In this document: positions 1 through 9,243 of the stretch, one piece after another | Numbering within the stretch: position 1 is the first letter of the stretch | How the letters are laid out: every line of letters begins with the position of its first letter | DNA from: Gammaproteobacteria bacterium | Lineage (GTDB): Bacteria > Pseudomonadota > Gammaproteobacteria > Steroidobacterales > Steroidobacteraceae | DNA: 54,599 nucleotides | Direction: 5' to 3' | Assembly: GCA_028293725.1 (NCBI GenBank) | Contig: JAQGOE010000006.1 | Coordinates: forward strand, 1-54,599 | Notes under the pieces: generated by a model | Seen by the model: the letters and a program-made list of their open reading frames with translations, nothing else | Database searches by the model: none | What the model was told of the DNA's origin: nothing | Program-made: the position numbers and the translations under genes

Positions 1-634
1 CGCGCTTCGGTCGGCGGACTGCCCTCACCTTGCCGCTGTTGCCTCCTCCGCAGAAGAATTGATTATTCCCGTCGGACTCGAGTCCCGAAATAATCAATCC
101 GGGAGGCATGTCGAGTGCCTCCAGGACCTGTCCCGTGCCCGGATCGATTCGCCTCAATTCGGTCTGTTCGCCTTCCCAGGTGGCGTGCCACAGCTCGCCA
201 TCGAGCCAGGTAACTCCGGTGACGAAGCGGTTGGATTCGATCGTGCGCAGAATCGCACCGGTTTCGGGATCGATTTGATGGATCTTACGGTCCCGATACT
301 GTCCGACCCAGAGCGTCCCTTCGGCCCACGTGAGCCCAGAGTCGTTGCCGCCGCCGGGCGCCGGGATCGTGGCCAACACCTTGCCGGTGTTCGGATCGAT
401 CTTCTGGATGCGATCCTCGGCTAGCTGAAACAGGTGCTGGCCGTCGAAGGCCGTACCGGCATGCGCGGCGACGTCTATCGAGCGCAGCACTTTGCCGCTT
501 TCGGGATCGAAGGCATTCAGCTTGTCTCCGGCGGCAAACCAGACCTTCTGGCCGTCGTAGGTGACTCCGGCCACGTTCTTGGCACCCGGAAAGGGGCCGT
601 ACTCGCGGACTATTTCGGCAGGTGATTTACTCAT
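1..634 (-). CDS. Vgb/SMP-30-like beta-propeller protein, 3' end beyond window
   Basis: The reading frame opens with ATG at 634 and stays open to base 1, giving at least 211 residues, so the C-terminus lies outside the window. The sequence is a series of propeller-type repeats of about 45 residues, each ending in a segment like KIDPNTGKVL, QIDPETGAIL and RIDPGTGQVL. Family knowledge: such proteins are annotated as glutamine-cyclotransferase-like or virginiamycin-B-lyase-like, but true activity is rarely shown. No signal peptide is visible, so it is probably cytoplasmic. It starts 10 bases after the stop of the HTH/TPR regulator gene on the same strand, so the two are probably co-transcribed. 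The function is not known from the sequence. Confidence 0.8.
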   Translation of the reverse strand, partial: MSKSPAEIVREYGPFPGAKNVAGVTYDGQKVWFAAGDKLNAFDPESGKVLRSIDVAAHAGTAFDGQHLFQLAEDRIQKIDPNTGKVLATIPAPGGGNDSGLTWAEGTLWVGQYRDRKIHQIDPETGAILRTIESNRFVTGVTWLDGELWHATWEGEQTELRRIDPGTGQVLEALDMPPGLIISGLESDGNNQFFCGGGNSGKVRAVRRPKR

Positions 635-644
635 ATGTCCCATC

Positions 645-1865
645 CTAGCCAATCGGCAACGGAACCGGGAGTAACAAGCTTGTCGTGAATCCCGGCATGG
701 GCGGGGTCAACCAGCGACGGGCTCGCCCATGGCCGAAAGACTGCACCTTGCCTGTTGCGGCAAGAGAGTCGAGGGCCCGCTGCACGGTTCGCTGGCTCGT
801 TGCGAGCGCAAGCGCAAGGGCCGAGCTCGACCAGGATTCGCCATCGGTGAGGAAGGCAAGTACAGCGGCATGCTCGTCTTCGACAGGCAGTGCTAGCACG
901 ACCACCTCACGTGCGCGACGCGGCGCCAGTGCAAAACCTTGCTTCGTCGCGCTTACGTTGGCCAGCGGTCGAAGCACTGTGCGAAGCCGCGCGAGTTCGA
1001 CTCGCAACCGCGCGCGGTGCGACTCATCCGCTAGCTTCAATCTGAATGCGCGCGCGATGAGCATGTCCCTCGGTACGTCTCCCGGCCACGCTTCACACAG
1101 TGCGCGTGCGAGCGCGAACAATACCGGACGCTTTGCAAGTGAGATCACGGTGCCTGCGTGACGCACGACATTACGGCAGGCGTCCGCTATGAATGCTTTC
1201 GACGCCAGCAACTCCTCGACTTCGTCGAGGAGGAGGAGTCGCTCCTTACCGTTCGCAATCAGGCGGGCTGCGGGGGTGTTCAGGACGAGGAGTGCGCTTT
1301 CGACCTCTGCCGTCAGTGCAGGGATGCGTGCGTCGCGCGCCGCGCGCTCAGCCCTGGCGAGTGCCGCGCGCGCATCCTTCGTCCGGAGGCGTCGCATTCC
1401 GATTCCCGCGACCAACAGTTCGTGGGCGGTTCTCGAAGCGGGAGGCAAAGGCGCGGGGTCTAGCTTGGCTAGAGTACGTTCGGCCTCCTCGATTTGCCCG
1501 ATCAGAAGGAGGCGCCTGGCCTCCAGGTACCGTGCGTGCGCGGCATTTACACCGTCGCCGTGACCTTCGAGCGTTGCCCGTGCTGCGTCGAGTGCTTTCG
1601 CGGGCCAACTCAGGTCTCGCGAGGCGAGTGCAATCTCGGCCTCGGCGACCACGCACCTCGCTCGGGCTACGGCTTCTTTCGGACCGAAGGCACGCGCGGC
1701 GCTTCGCAGAAGCGCTTTCGCTCGAACGAGATCGCCGAGCTGCGCCATCGCGATGCCTCGAAGCGCGAGAGCCGGTGCGTCTTCGCGCAGGGCGATCCGC
1801 TTCAATGCTCCTAGGGGATCCCCCGCGGCGAGCGCAAGCGCCGCAGCCGTGATCAGCGAGTCCAT
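645..1865 (-). CDS. HTH/TPR-type transcriptional regulator
   Basis: This 406-residue protein is Ala/Leu/Arg rich. Residues 1-220 form helical, TPR-like repeats. A middle segment (about 260-330, running from RDMLIARAF to APRRAREVV) looks like a winged-helix domain of the BTAD/OmpR sort. Near residues 345-390 there is a second helix-turn-helix (SSSALALALATSQRTVQRAL). This suggests a DNA-binding regulator with a protein-interaction or ligand-sensing N-terminal half. It lies 10 bases upstream of the propeller gene on the same strand and is divergent from the DUF899 gene, with 95 bases between them. It may control one or both. The ligand cannot be told from the sequence. Confidence 0.75.
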   Translation of the reverse strand: MDSLITAAALALAAGDPLGALKRIALREDAPALALRGIAMAQLGDLVRAKALLRSAARAFGPKEAVARARCVVAEAEIALASRDLSWPAKALDAARATLEGHGDGVNAAHARYLEARRLLLIGQIEEAERTLAKLDPAPLPPASRTAHELLVAGIGMRRLRTKDARAALARAERAARDARIPALTAEVESALLVLNTPAARLIANGKERLLLLDEVEELLASKAFIADACRNVVRHAGTVISLAKRPVLFALARALCEAWPGDVPRDMLIARAFRLKLADESHRARLRVELARLRTVLRPLANVSATKQGFALAPRRAREVVVLALPVEDEHAAVLAFLTDGESWSSSALALALATSQRTVQRALDSLAATGKVQSFGHGRARRWLTPPMPGFTTSLLLPVPLPIG

Positions 1866-1960
1866 CGGAATCCCGTCACTCTTGTAACTCCCACCTTTCG
1901 GTACTTGGCGTTAAAACTATCTCACGACAGGCAAACGCCTGCGCAAAGGAGATATGACCG

Positions 1961-2743
1961 ATGACTAAGCATACGACCGGGACACGTAAGGAGTGGCTCG
2001 CCGCACGGCTCGAACTGCTCGAGGCGGAGAAGGAGCTCACGCGGCGCAGCGACGAGGTGGCACAGCGGCGCCAGAAGCTGCCGTGGGTTCGGATCGATAA
2101 GGGGTACCGATTCGAGACCGACGTGGGGAACGTCTCGCTGGCAGACCTCTTCCAAGGGCGTTCGCAGCTCCTCATTTACCACTTCATGTTCGGGCCTGAC
2201 TACACGGCCGGTTGCCCGTCCTGCTCGGCGATCGCGGACGGATTCGATGGCTTCGCCGTTCACCTGGCGAACCACGACGTCATGCTCTCGGCGGTGTCGC
2301 GGGCGCCGTTGGCGAAGCTGCAGGGGTACAAGCGGCGGATGGGGTGGACGTTTCCCTGGGCGTCCTCGTTCGGCAGTGACTTCAACTCCGACTTCAACAT
2401 CGCGTTCACCGAAGAGCAACAGCGCGAGGGAGGTATCGAATACAACTACCGACGTGAGCCGGCAATGGCGCGTGACCCGGCGACGCCACGTGAGCCGTCC
2501 GCACCTGTCGTGCAGATGGCGGCCACGACCGGAACCGACGTGCCCACGTATACGCGCGACAGGCCGGGTGCGAGCGCGTTCGTGCTTGAGGACGGCGTGG
2601 TTTATCACACCTATTCCACCTATGCGCGCGGGCTGGATGGCCTCTGGGGCATGTACCAGTGGCTCGATCGCGCCCCCGCCGGACGCAACGAGAAGGGCAT
2701 CTGGTGGCGCCGCCATGACGAGTACGGCAAGCAGCGAGGCTAG
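1961..2743 (+). CDS. DUF899 family thioredoxin-like protein
   Basis: The 260-residue product fits the full length of the DUF899 family (predicted thioredoxin-fold, dithiol-disulfide oxidoreductase-like). Characteristic segments are the N-terminal EEKELTR-type helix (residues 15-40), the stretch YHFMFGPDYTAGCPSCSAIA with a CPSC pair at about residues 88-91, and the C-terminal aromatic-rich WWRRHDEYG. There is a good ribosome binding site (AAAGGAG at 1945-1951, nine bases before ATG). A small hairpin, CAGGC-AAAC-GCCTG at 1928-1941, lies just before it. The following DUF2182 gene starts two bases after the stop, so the pair is surely one transcript. The family has no settled biochemical role; a redox function is inferred from the CxxC. 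Confidence 0.9.
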   Translation: MTKHTTGTRKEWLAARLELLEAEKELTRRSDEVAQRRQKLPWVRIDKGYRFETDVGNVSLADLFQGRSQLLIYHFMFGPDYTAGCPSCSAIADGFDGFAVHLANHDVMLSAVSRAPLAKLQGYKRRMGWTFPWASSFGSDFNSDFNIAFTEEQQREGGIEYNYRREPAMARDPATPREPSAPVVQMAATTGTDVPTYTRDRPGASAFVLEDGVVYHTYSTYARGLDGLWGMYQWLDRAPAGRNEKGIWWRRHDEYGKQRG

Positions 2744-2745
2744 CC

Positions 2746-3582
2746 GTGAGAGTCATTGACACAAGCGGGGGACGGGAGGTCTTGCGACGGATGTTGTCCG
2801 AGCGAGATTCCCAGCAAGCGTTCTTCGTCGTCGCGGCGCTGCTCTTCGCCGCCAGTTCGGCGGTGACGGTCGTGTGGTGCGAGTCCATGTCGGCCATGGG
2901 AGAGATGCGGATGCCCGGCGGCTGGGCAATGTCGATGGCTTGGATGCGGATGCCCGGTCAGACGTGGCCGGGCGCCGCGGCTTCGTTCCTCGGCATGTGG
3001 GTCGTGATGATGGTAGCGATGATGCTGCCGTCCTTGACGCCAATGCTTTGGCGCTACCGTAAGGCCGTTGGCAGGGCAGGCGACGCTCACCTCGGTTGGC
3101 TGACCGCGTTCGTAGGCGGAGGCTATTTCTTCGTGTGGGCCGTGTGCGGAGTGGCCGTTTTTGCTCTGGGCGTGGGGTTGGCGGCGATCGAGATGCGGCG
3201 GCCGGCGCTCGCGGGCGCCGTCCCTCTCGCGGTGGGTGTGATCATTCTGATCGCGGGCTGCCTCCAATTCACGGCGTGGAAGGCGCGTCAGCTTGCGTGC
3301 TGCCGGGCGGTGCCTGGGTGCGGCTGTACGGTGCCGGCCGACACTGGTGGGGCGTGGCGTTACGGCCTGCGCCTCGGACTACACTGCAGCTACTGCTGTG
3401 CCTGTCTGACGGTGATCCTACTGGTCATCGGTGTCATGGACCTTCGCGTAATGGCTGCCGTGGCGACGGCCACCACCGTCGAGCGTCTCGCGCCGTCCGG
3501 TTATCGCGTCGCGCGAGCTACCGGGGTTGTTGTCGTTGGGGCAGGTCTGCTTCTAGTCGCCCGAGCCGCGGGGCTCGTGTGA
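2746..3582 (+). CDS. DUF2182 family integral membrane protein
   Basis: GTG start two bases after the DUF899 stop; translational coupling is likely. The 278-residue product has about six or seven hydrophobic segments (roughly 25-45, 80-100, 120-150, 160-180, 210-235 and 250-278). It carries the family hallmark of a Met/His/Cys-rich character: MRMPGGWAMSMAWMRMPG near residues 50-70, MWVVMMVAMMLPSLTPM near 85-100, and a Cys-rich stretch CCRAVPGCGC then HCSYCCACL. DUF2182 is described as a predicted metal-binding membrane family. The clustered Met and Cys would suit soft-metal (copper-type) binding, which is inference. No signal for a partner DUF1326 protein is seen nearby. Confidence 0.85.
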   Translation: MRVIDTSGGREVLRRMLSERDSQQAFFVVAALLFAASSAVTVVWCESMSAMGEMRMPGGWAMSMAWMRMPGQTWPGAAASFLGMWVVMMVAMMLPSLTPMLWRYRKAVGRAGDAHLGWLTAFVGGGYFFVWAVCGVAVFALGVGLAAIEMRRPALAGAVPLAVGVIILIAGCLQFTAWKARQLACCRAVPGCGCTVPADTGGAWRYGLRLGLHCSYCCACLTVILLVIGVMDLRVMAAVATATTVERLAPSGYRVARATGVVVVGAGLLLVARAAGLV

Positions 3583-3631
3583 CGCAATGGCGTGGGCAAG
3601 AACCCAGCTGCGGCGTCGGCCGGTGGCTACC

Positions 3632-4750
3632 TCACTGACCAGTGCGAAACCGAGTCCATGCGCGAGTCACGACCCGCGAGTACTCCAGCGTTATCGCGGA
3701 ATTGGTCACCAGTCTGGCGCGGGTCGCGGCATCCGGATAAACACTTGGATCGCTGCTGAGAGCGGTGTCGATGAGAGGCAATGAGGCGGCATTGCCGTTC
3801 GGGTATTTGATGTAGTTGGAGATTGCCGCGCTCACCTCCGGGCGCATCAGGTAGTTCATCCAGATTTCGGCATTGCGCGGGTGCGGGGCGTCCGCGGGGA
3901 TCGCCATCATGTCCAGCGTCATCAGCGCTCCTTCCCGTGGAATAAAATAGGCAATGCGGGCGCCGGTGGCGGCCTCCAACGCGCGGTGGCGCGCCGCCGT
4001 TACATCTCCGGACCAGGCAAGGGCCAGACACAATTCGCCGTTGGCCATGGGCGCAATGAGGTTGAACTCAAAGTGAGTTATGTAGGGGCGGATCGTTTGT
4101 AGTAACGCGGACGCGGCGGCGACGTCCTCGGGGCGGTGCCGATTGGGGTCCCGGCCGAGATAAATGATGGCCGATTCGATGACGTCCAGAGGTGAATCAA
4201 CGACGGCGATGCCGCAATCCCGCAGTTTCTGCGCGTTCTGCGGATCGAAGAGCAACGCCCAGCTATTCGTCACATCAGGTCCCAGCCGCGCCTGTACCCG
4301 CTCGATGTTGTATCCAAGGCCGGTCGTAGACCACATATACGGAATGGCATGCAGGTTGCCGGGATCATGGATCGCCATACGGCGCATGATCTCCGGGTCC
4401 GCATTCACCAGGTTGGGCAGTAACTGCTTGTCGAGCGCACGGTATACTCCGGCGCGCAGCTGGCCGTCGAAGAAGTTCTCCGACGGTATCACGATGTCAT
4501 AGTTTGAATGGCCCGTGAGCAACTTCGTCTCGAGGATTTCGTTGTTGTCGTAGGTGTCATAGCGCACCTCGATGCCGGTTTCCTTCTCGAAGTTGCTGAT
4601 GGCCGTGGGAGCGATGTAGTCACTCCAGGCGTACACGTTGAGGATCTTTTCGTCATTGTTTGTAGCGGGCATTGACTCGCTGCCGTGCCCGCTGCAAGCT
4701 GCAAGGACGAGAAATACTCCGGACATCATGAGTGCCAGGCAAGTCTTCAT
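3632..4750 (-). CDS. Periplasmic polyamine-type solute-binding lipoprotein (PotD/PotF family)
   Basis: The mature region follows the spermidine/putrescine-binding fold: LNVYAWSDYIAPTAISNFEK after the signal, then GIEVRYDTYDNNEILETKL, YDIVIPSENF and IPYMWSTTGLGYN. It is 372 residues long, usual for PotF. I chose ATG 4750 (MKTC) over the GTG six bases upstream because a GGGGAG ribosome site precedes it. The signal peptide ends in a lipobox (LVLAAC), so it should be a lipoprotein, unusual for Gram-negative PotF but not unique. No ABC permease or ATPase gene is adjacent; instead an MFS gene diverges from it with overlapping 5' ends. Ligand could be a polyamine or another amine; an orphan sensing role is possible. 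Confidence 0.88.
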   Translation of the reverse strand: MKTCLALMMSGVFLVLAACSGHGSESMPATNNDEKILNVYAWSDYIAPTAISNFEKETGIEVRYDTYDNNEILETKLLTGHSNYDIVIPSENFFDGQLRAGVYRALDKQLLPNLVNADPEIMRRMAIHDPGNLHAIPYMWSTTGLGYNIERVQARLGPDVTNSWALLFDPQNAQKLRDCGIAVVDSPLDVIESAIIYLGRDPNRHRPEDVAAASALLQTIRPYITHFEFNLIAPMANGELCLALAWSGDVTAARHRALEAATGARIAYFIPREGALMTLDMMAIPADAPHPRNAEIWMNYLMRPEVSAAISNYIKYPNGNAASLPLIDTALSSDPSVYPDAATRARLVTNSAITLEYSRVVTRAWTRFRTGQ

Positions 4751-5994
4751 CGGCACGCGCTCCCCGGGATGACAACGGGACCAGGTGGTGGATCCTCGGC
4801 CTGATCAGCCTGTCCAATCTTGGCAGCTACTACGTTTACGACGCAATCGCCCCCGTGGCGGATCTCCTGCATCGGGAACTCGGTTTCAGTTACGCGGATG
4901 TAGGTTCCCTCAACGCCATCTACAGCCTGCCGAACATTTTCATCGCACTGCTGGGCGGTATCCTGGCGGATCGATATGGCGCGGCGCGCGTGTCGGTGTG
5001 GGCGGCGGTAATTTGCTTTGTTGGCACGTTGCTGACGGCGATCGGCCCGCACCTGGGGCTCATGATGCTTGGCCGGTTCCTGTTCGGGGTCGGCGGTGAT
5101 ACGGCGTTTGTCGCGATGCTTACCGGGCTCGGGCACTGGTTCATCGGGCGGAGGTTGGGTGTCGCAATGGCGATTTTCTTCAGCGTTGCGCGCCTCGGGT
5201 CTTATCTCGCGGATCTGTCGCCGGAAATTTTCAAGCCGCTTTATGACCGGGGATGGCAGCCACCGCTGGTGCTGTCGGCCGCTGTCGCTGGAATGAGCCT
5301 GCTCGCGGCAATGGGTTACGCAATGATCGATCGCCGGCGCGTGCTCGCGACAGGCCCGATGCAGGAGCTACGGAGGATGCAGCTGCCCACCGGGCTCGAC
5401 GGTCGCCTCTGGGGCTTGCTCCTGATGGGCATGCTTTTCTATGCGGTGGTATTCCCATTTCGCAGCACGTTCTCCATTGAATATTTTCAGGGAGCCAAGG
5501 GGCTATCGCTCCAGGAAGCCGGTATAGCCAACAGTTGGGTGTTCTTCGCCGCGATCTTTGCCAGCCCCGTTTTCGGATGGCTCGCCGACAGAACGCGGCA
5601 CAGAGCGGCACTCCTCGTCTTTGGCATGGCCTGTTTGACGGTCAGTTTCTACATCCTGGCTGTTACCGGCTGGCCGCTGTGGACGACCACAGCGCTCGTC
5701 GGGGTCAGCTATTCGCTCGTGCCGGCGGTCATCTGGCCCGCCGTATCAGATCAAGTGCCGGTGTACCGGCTTGGGGCCACACTCGGCCTCATGACCATAC
5801 TGCAGAATATCGGCATGGCCGCGGCGAATGTGATCGTCGGCTGGCTCAACGATCAGGCGCACGCCGGCCTGGGCAATCCGTCAGGGTACCTGCCCATGAT
5901 CTGGTTCTTCGGCGTTCTGAGCCTGCTCGGCACGCTCATCGGTTCGTGGCTGTGGTCGCGCCCGGCGGTGCCGGCGCGGCGAGTTGCGCTTTGA
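4732..5994 (+). CDS. MFS transporter
   Basis: The 420-residue protein has the twelve hydrophobic segments and the loop 2-3 signature (GGILADRYGAARV, residues about 77-89) of the major facilitator superfamily, with the half-repeat GWLADRTRHRA in the second half. It probably sits in the inner membrane. The start is a GTG at 4732; no in-frame ATG lies near, and the start falls inside the first codons of the divergent binding-protein gene (overlap 4732-4750). The 3' end overlaps the tail of the opposing Rieske gene by 59 bases. Substrate cannot be read from sequence; its setting between a PotF-like protein and Rieske oxygenases suggests an organic amine or aromatic acid (inference). Confidence 0.88.
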   Translation: MPGKSSSARAPRDDNGTRWWILGLISLSNLGSYYVYDAIAPVADLLHRELGFSYADVGSLNAIYSLPNIFIALLGGILADRYGAARVSVWAAVICFVGTLLTAIGPHLGLMMLGRFLFGVGGDTAFVAMLTGLGHWFIGRRLGVAMAIFFSVARLGSYLADLSPEIFKPLYDRGWQPPLVLSAAVAGMSLLAAMGYAMIDRRRVLATGPMQELRRMQLPTGLDGRLWGLLLMGMLFYAVVFPFRSTFSIEYFQGAKGLSLQEAGIANSWVFFAAIFASPVFGWLADRTRHRAALLVFGMACLTVSFYILAVTGWPLWTTTALVGVSYSLVPAVIWPAVSDQVPVYRLGATLGLMTILQNIGMAAANVIVGWLNDQAHAGLGNPSGYLPMIWFFGVLSLLGTLIGSWLWSRPAVPARRVAL

Positions 5995-7144
5995 CCCATT
6001 CCTGGAAGGCGGCAATCAGATGCTCTTCGGGCATGACCACGCCGTGTTGGTGAGGTGCGGCATGTAAGCCGCGTTGATTGAGCTCGCAGACGTCAGCGTC
6101 TTCCTTCATCACCATATTCGTGAATTCCACGGCGCTCGAAATGTCGCGGGCGGGATCCTGCAAAGTCTCCGGCCGGAAGAGAAATTCAACACTGAGCTCG
6201 GTCTGTTCGGTTGCAAGGGGTCGCAGCCTCACGATACGCACGTAATCGGCATGGGCCACGATGAATGCCGACGGGAGGCAGGTCATGTAAACCTGGCCGG
6301 TCCTCCTGTCCGAATCACTCAAGTCGGGAAACGGAACTCCGACCGGCTTGCCATCCATCGTCCAGGACTGCGCGCCATGGCGCAGGCCGCCCCGGTACTG
6401 CGGATCGTCATTGTCGGCGTGTTGCTGCCAGTGGGGATCATCTCGCTCGTCCTGCAATCCCCGCGCGAAAATAGGCACGAGCTGCGATAAGCGCGGATGT
6501 ACGCCAGGACAATGCAGGCACTCGTTGTAATTCTCCCAAAACACCTTCCAGTTGCAGGCGACAACCTTACGAAACGTGTGACCTGAGACGAGCTCGGCCA
6601 GGCGCCAGCTGTCGAATCGTTGCAGCGGCTGATCGAAATGGTTGCCGAAGGACGGCGGCTCAGGGGTCAGCGCGACGAATACGAGGCTATTCCACTCAGT
6701 GACGGCGACCTTGTAGAGGGAGAAGTTCTCGAGCTCGAAACCCTCGGGATGCAGATGCGAGGAGGTTTGTCGCAGCTGTCCCTGCAGTCCATAACGCCAG
6801 TTGTGATATGGACAGACTATCCCGGCCGGCGGAAACTTCCCCTGGGTGTTTTGGCAAAGTGCCGCTCCGCGATGACGGCAGGTGTTGTAGAAGCCGCGCA
6901 GTACGCCAGTCTCATCGCGCACCAGAAAGATTGACTGATCGCCCAGTTCGAAGGTTCTGTAGGATCGCGGCGCGGGGATCTCGCTAGAGCGACACGCGTA
7001 CACCCAGTTATTGCGCCAGATGCTGGCCATCTCACGCTGGTGATGCGCATCGTCCAGGTAGTAGGAGGTTGGCAGACCGTCCGCAATCTTTGTGAGTCCG
7101 GCGTAGCCTGCATCATGTTTAACGGAGGATTTACGCGTATTCAT
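5936..7144 (-). CDS. Rieske non-heme iron oxygenase, alpha subunit (GbcA/CntA-like)
   Basis: The 402-residue protein has a Rieske 2Fe-2S centre (C89-x-H91 in CRHRG and C111-x2-H114 in CPYHNW) and a mononuclear iron site ENYNECLHCPGVHP with H211 and H216; the third carboxylate ligand is probably in EDADVCELNQ near residue 362. At the position that normally holds the bridging Asp between the two metal centres there is Glu208, as reported for the carnitine monooxygenase CntA group. This points to oxidation of N-methyl or quaternary amines more than to arene dihydroxylation, but that is inference. It is the last gene of a minus-strand operon, 11 bases after the M49 peptidase stop. No reductase gene is nearby. 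Confidence 0.9.
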   Translation of the reverse strand: MNTRKSSVKHDAGYAGLTKIADGLPTSYYLDDAHHQREMASIWRNNWVYACRSSEIPAPRSYRTFELGDQSIFLVRDETGVLRGFYNTCRHRGAALCQNTQGKFPPAGIVCPYHNWRYGLQGQLRQTSSHLHPEGFELENFSLYKVAVTEWNSLVFVALTPEPPSFGNHFDQPLQRFDSWRLAELVSGHTFRKVVACNWKVFWENYNECLHCPGVHPRLSQLVPIFARGLQDERDDPHWQQHADNDDPQYRGGLRHGAQSWTMDGKPVGVPFPDLSDSDRRTGQVYMTCLPSAFIVAHADYVRIVRLRPLATEQTELSVEFLFRPETLQDPARDISSAVEFTNMVMKEDADVCELNQRGLHAAPHQHGVVMPEEHLIAAFQEWVKAQLAAPAPPGATTATNR

Positions 7145-7155
7145 GACGGCGTAGT

Positions 7156-9207
7156 CTAATCCTTGGTCGCTATGGCGGTACGTAGCGAGCGATCAAACAT
7201 TGCGCCGTAGCCCAGATATTGTTGCTCGGTTGAGGTGGGATAGCCCAGTTGCACTGATTCCACCGCGCCGCCCTTGCCGGTGCGCGCCGACAACTGCGCG
7301 TTGATGCCGGCCCAATAGGTCGGGAGACCGAGTTTCTGGTAGCGCGCCACGACCTGGTCACGCAGGGCGGGGTCGAAATGAACCGCGTACTTGTCGATCA
7401 GGAGTTTGATGGCGGCGTAGTCGCCTTCGGCCTTGATGCGCATCAGTTCGGCCAGCAGGATGCCCACACCCTGGCGCGCCTTTTGGTAGTCGCGTACGCG
7501 TATGTAGGTCTTGCCGTCGCGGTCGAATTGCTCGATGGCGTCGGGAATCCGCGCGCGAATGAAATTCACGATCAATTGACGGTCGCGCTGGTGATCCTCT
7601 TCGACTGTATCGCCCTTGCGGATGGAGCGCAGCTGGGTCAGAGGCGCCATGACCGAGCGATCATACATCGCCCGGGCGACTTCCTCCTGGTCGGAGATCA
7701 GGCCAAGCTCCTTCAGTTTCGGGTCCCAGACGTTCCACAGCGCCATCAGGTCCGCGCGCGCCTCCTCGAGCGTGGAGAAGTACTCCTTGAGATAGGTTTC
7801 CGAGCCTCCCTTGAGTCGCTCGCTCAATTGCCCGGAACCGTGGCCGATGACCTCGTGCAGCGCTGTCAGCAGATTGCCAGCCTCCTCGCCGTACTTTAAG
7901 TCGCGGGCCGCAATCTCGGGCGAAGCGGCAAATTCGGCAAACACGACATGACCGGTGGCGCTGGTGAGCGCACGCGAGCTGCTCATGAACAGGAAGTTTT
8001 TGGTACCGTACTTTTCGTGTATCTGGTTTTCGTTGGGAAGATTGTCACCGATGGTCGTGACACCGAAATCGCCAGTCTCGACCAGTGTCTCAATGGCCTT
8101 CACCACTGGCGGCTTGATGGATTGTTTCTTGTACTTTGCATCCCAGGGCGCGCGCTGCTCAAAGTATTCAGCGTTCGCCGCCAGGCGTGACAGGAGTGCC
8201 GTGGTGGGAGCATCGGTGATGCTGACAAACGCCTGGGAGCTCCCCTTCGCGCCACGAGCGTCGCGATAGATTTCGACGAAGCCGTCATCGAAATCCACGG
8301 TGGCGTCGTTCTGCACCCAGTCGGTGCCGAACTGCAGCCAATTGGAAAACTCACCGGTCCGATAAAACCGGATCAGATCGCCGATCACCTTGGCTTGCGC
8401 GGGGTCGGCGACTTGTTGCGCCTTGGAGAGATAGTCGATCGCGCGGCGCAGATACACTGCATACAGTCCCGAAGGGACCTTGCCGTCTGCGGTACCCGCC
8501 CGATAGACCTGTTCTACCAGTGTTCCGTCCTTGCCTTTGACGACCCTCGAGTTGAGCGGGTACCGATCCTTGAAGCTCTTCAGATCCGTCTCGCTGACTT
8601 CCGCGTAGAAGGTGTTGGAGCTCGACTGGATGAGGTCCTTGCCGGGTCCGGGACTCTTCGCCGTCAGCATCGGCTCGAATTGCGGGTCGAAGAATGATGC
8701 GCGCAGTTGTACGAGTTCCCGATCCAGGGCCGCAGTGTCCTTCAGTGGGGGCAGATCGCCATAAGAAGTAGCAAATGCACCGGCGGTCTGCGCCTCGTGT
8801 GCGGCTGCGCTCAGGTCCTCGAAGCTGAAGGAGGGCAGGAACTTCTGTGAGGTGGTCTCGTTGTGGTTGCCGCGGTTGGCCCAGAACAACTTGGTAAAAG
8901 TCCGGATCTTCTCGTACTTCGAGGGCGCTGTATGGGCGACTGTGCCTTCGAGTAACCGCTTCTGGCGTACCCCAAACCGCGAAAACTGGTCGTAGACGAT
9001 GGGATCGGTGGCGATGGCCGCCTGGGTCAGCCAGTACGCCAACTGTTGCTGCCGGGCGTTGAGCGAACTGAAGCTCTTGGCCTCCACGCGGACGAAGCCC
9101 GTGTCGTCGGCGCGATCCACTACCACGCTGGGAGCGGGTTGTGTGGCTTGGATTATCGGCGCCATCAGTAGCGCAGTGACGACAGGCAGGTATGCGAGAG
9201 TCTTCAT
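7156..9207 (-). CDS. M49 (dipeptidyl-peptidase III-like) zinc metallopeptidase, exported
   Basis: The 683-residue protein has a cleavable signal peptide (MKTLAYLPVVTALLMAPIIQA) and the M49 hexapeptide zinc motif H451-E452-V-I-G-H456. The second motif EEARAD at 481-486 supplies the third zinc ligand. M49 enzymes remove dipeptides from the N-terminus of short peptides; several bacterial members have diverged in substrate. Export would place it in the periplasm. It lies between two Rieske oxygenase genes in one operon (36 bases after the VanA-like stop, 11 bases before the next start), an odd partner. A function on peptide- or amide-linked substrates of that pathway is possible. Confidence 0.9.
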   Translation of the reverse strand: MKTLAYLPVVTALLMAPIIQATQPAPSVVVDRADDTGFVRVEAKSFSSLNARQQQLAYWLTQAAIATDPIVYDQFSRFGVRQKRLLEGTVAHTAPSKYEKIRTFTKLFWANRGNHNETTSQKFLPSFSFEDLSAAAHEAQTAGAFATSYGDLPPLKDTAALDRELVQLRASFFDPQFEPMLTAKSPGPGKDLIQSSSNTFYAEVSETDLKSFKDRYPLNSRVVKGKDGTLVEQVYRAGTADGKVPSGLYAVYLRRAIDYLSKAQQVADPAQAKVIGDLIRFYRTGEFSNWLQFGTDWVQNDATVDFDDGFVEIYRDARGAKGSSQAFVSITDAPTTALLSRLAANAEYFEQRAPWDAKYKKQSIKPPVVKAIETLVETGDFGVTTIGDNLPNENQIHEKYGTKNFLFMSSSRALTSATGHVVFAEFAASPEIAARDLKYGEEAGNLLTALHEVIGHGSGQLSERLKGGSETYLKEYFSTLEEARADLMALWNVWDPKLKELGLISDQEEVARAMYDRSVMAPLTQLRSIRKGDTVEEDHQRDRQLIVNFIRARIPDAIEQFDRDGKTYIRVRDYQKARQGVGILLAELMRIKAEGDYAAIKLLIDKYAVHFDPALRDQVVARYQKLGLPTYWAGINAQLSARTGKGGAVESVQLGYPTSTEQQYLGYGAMFDRSLRTAIATKD

Positions 9208-9243
9208 TCCATTTAACTCGTTATGTCGGTGCGGATGCCGATG

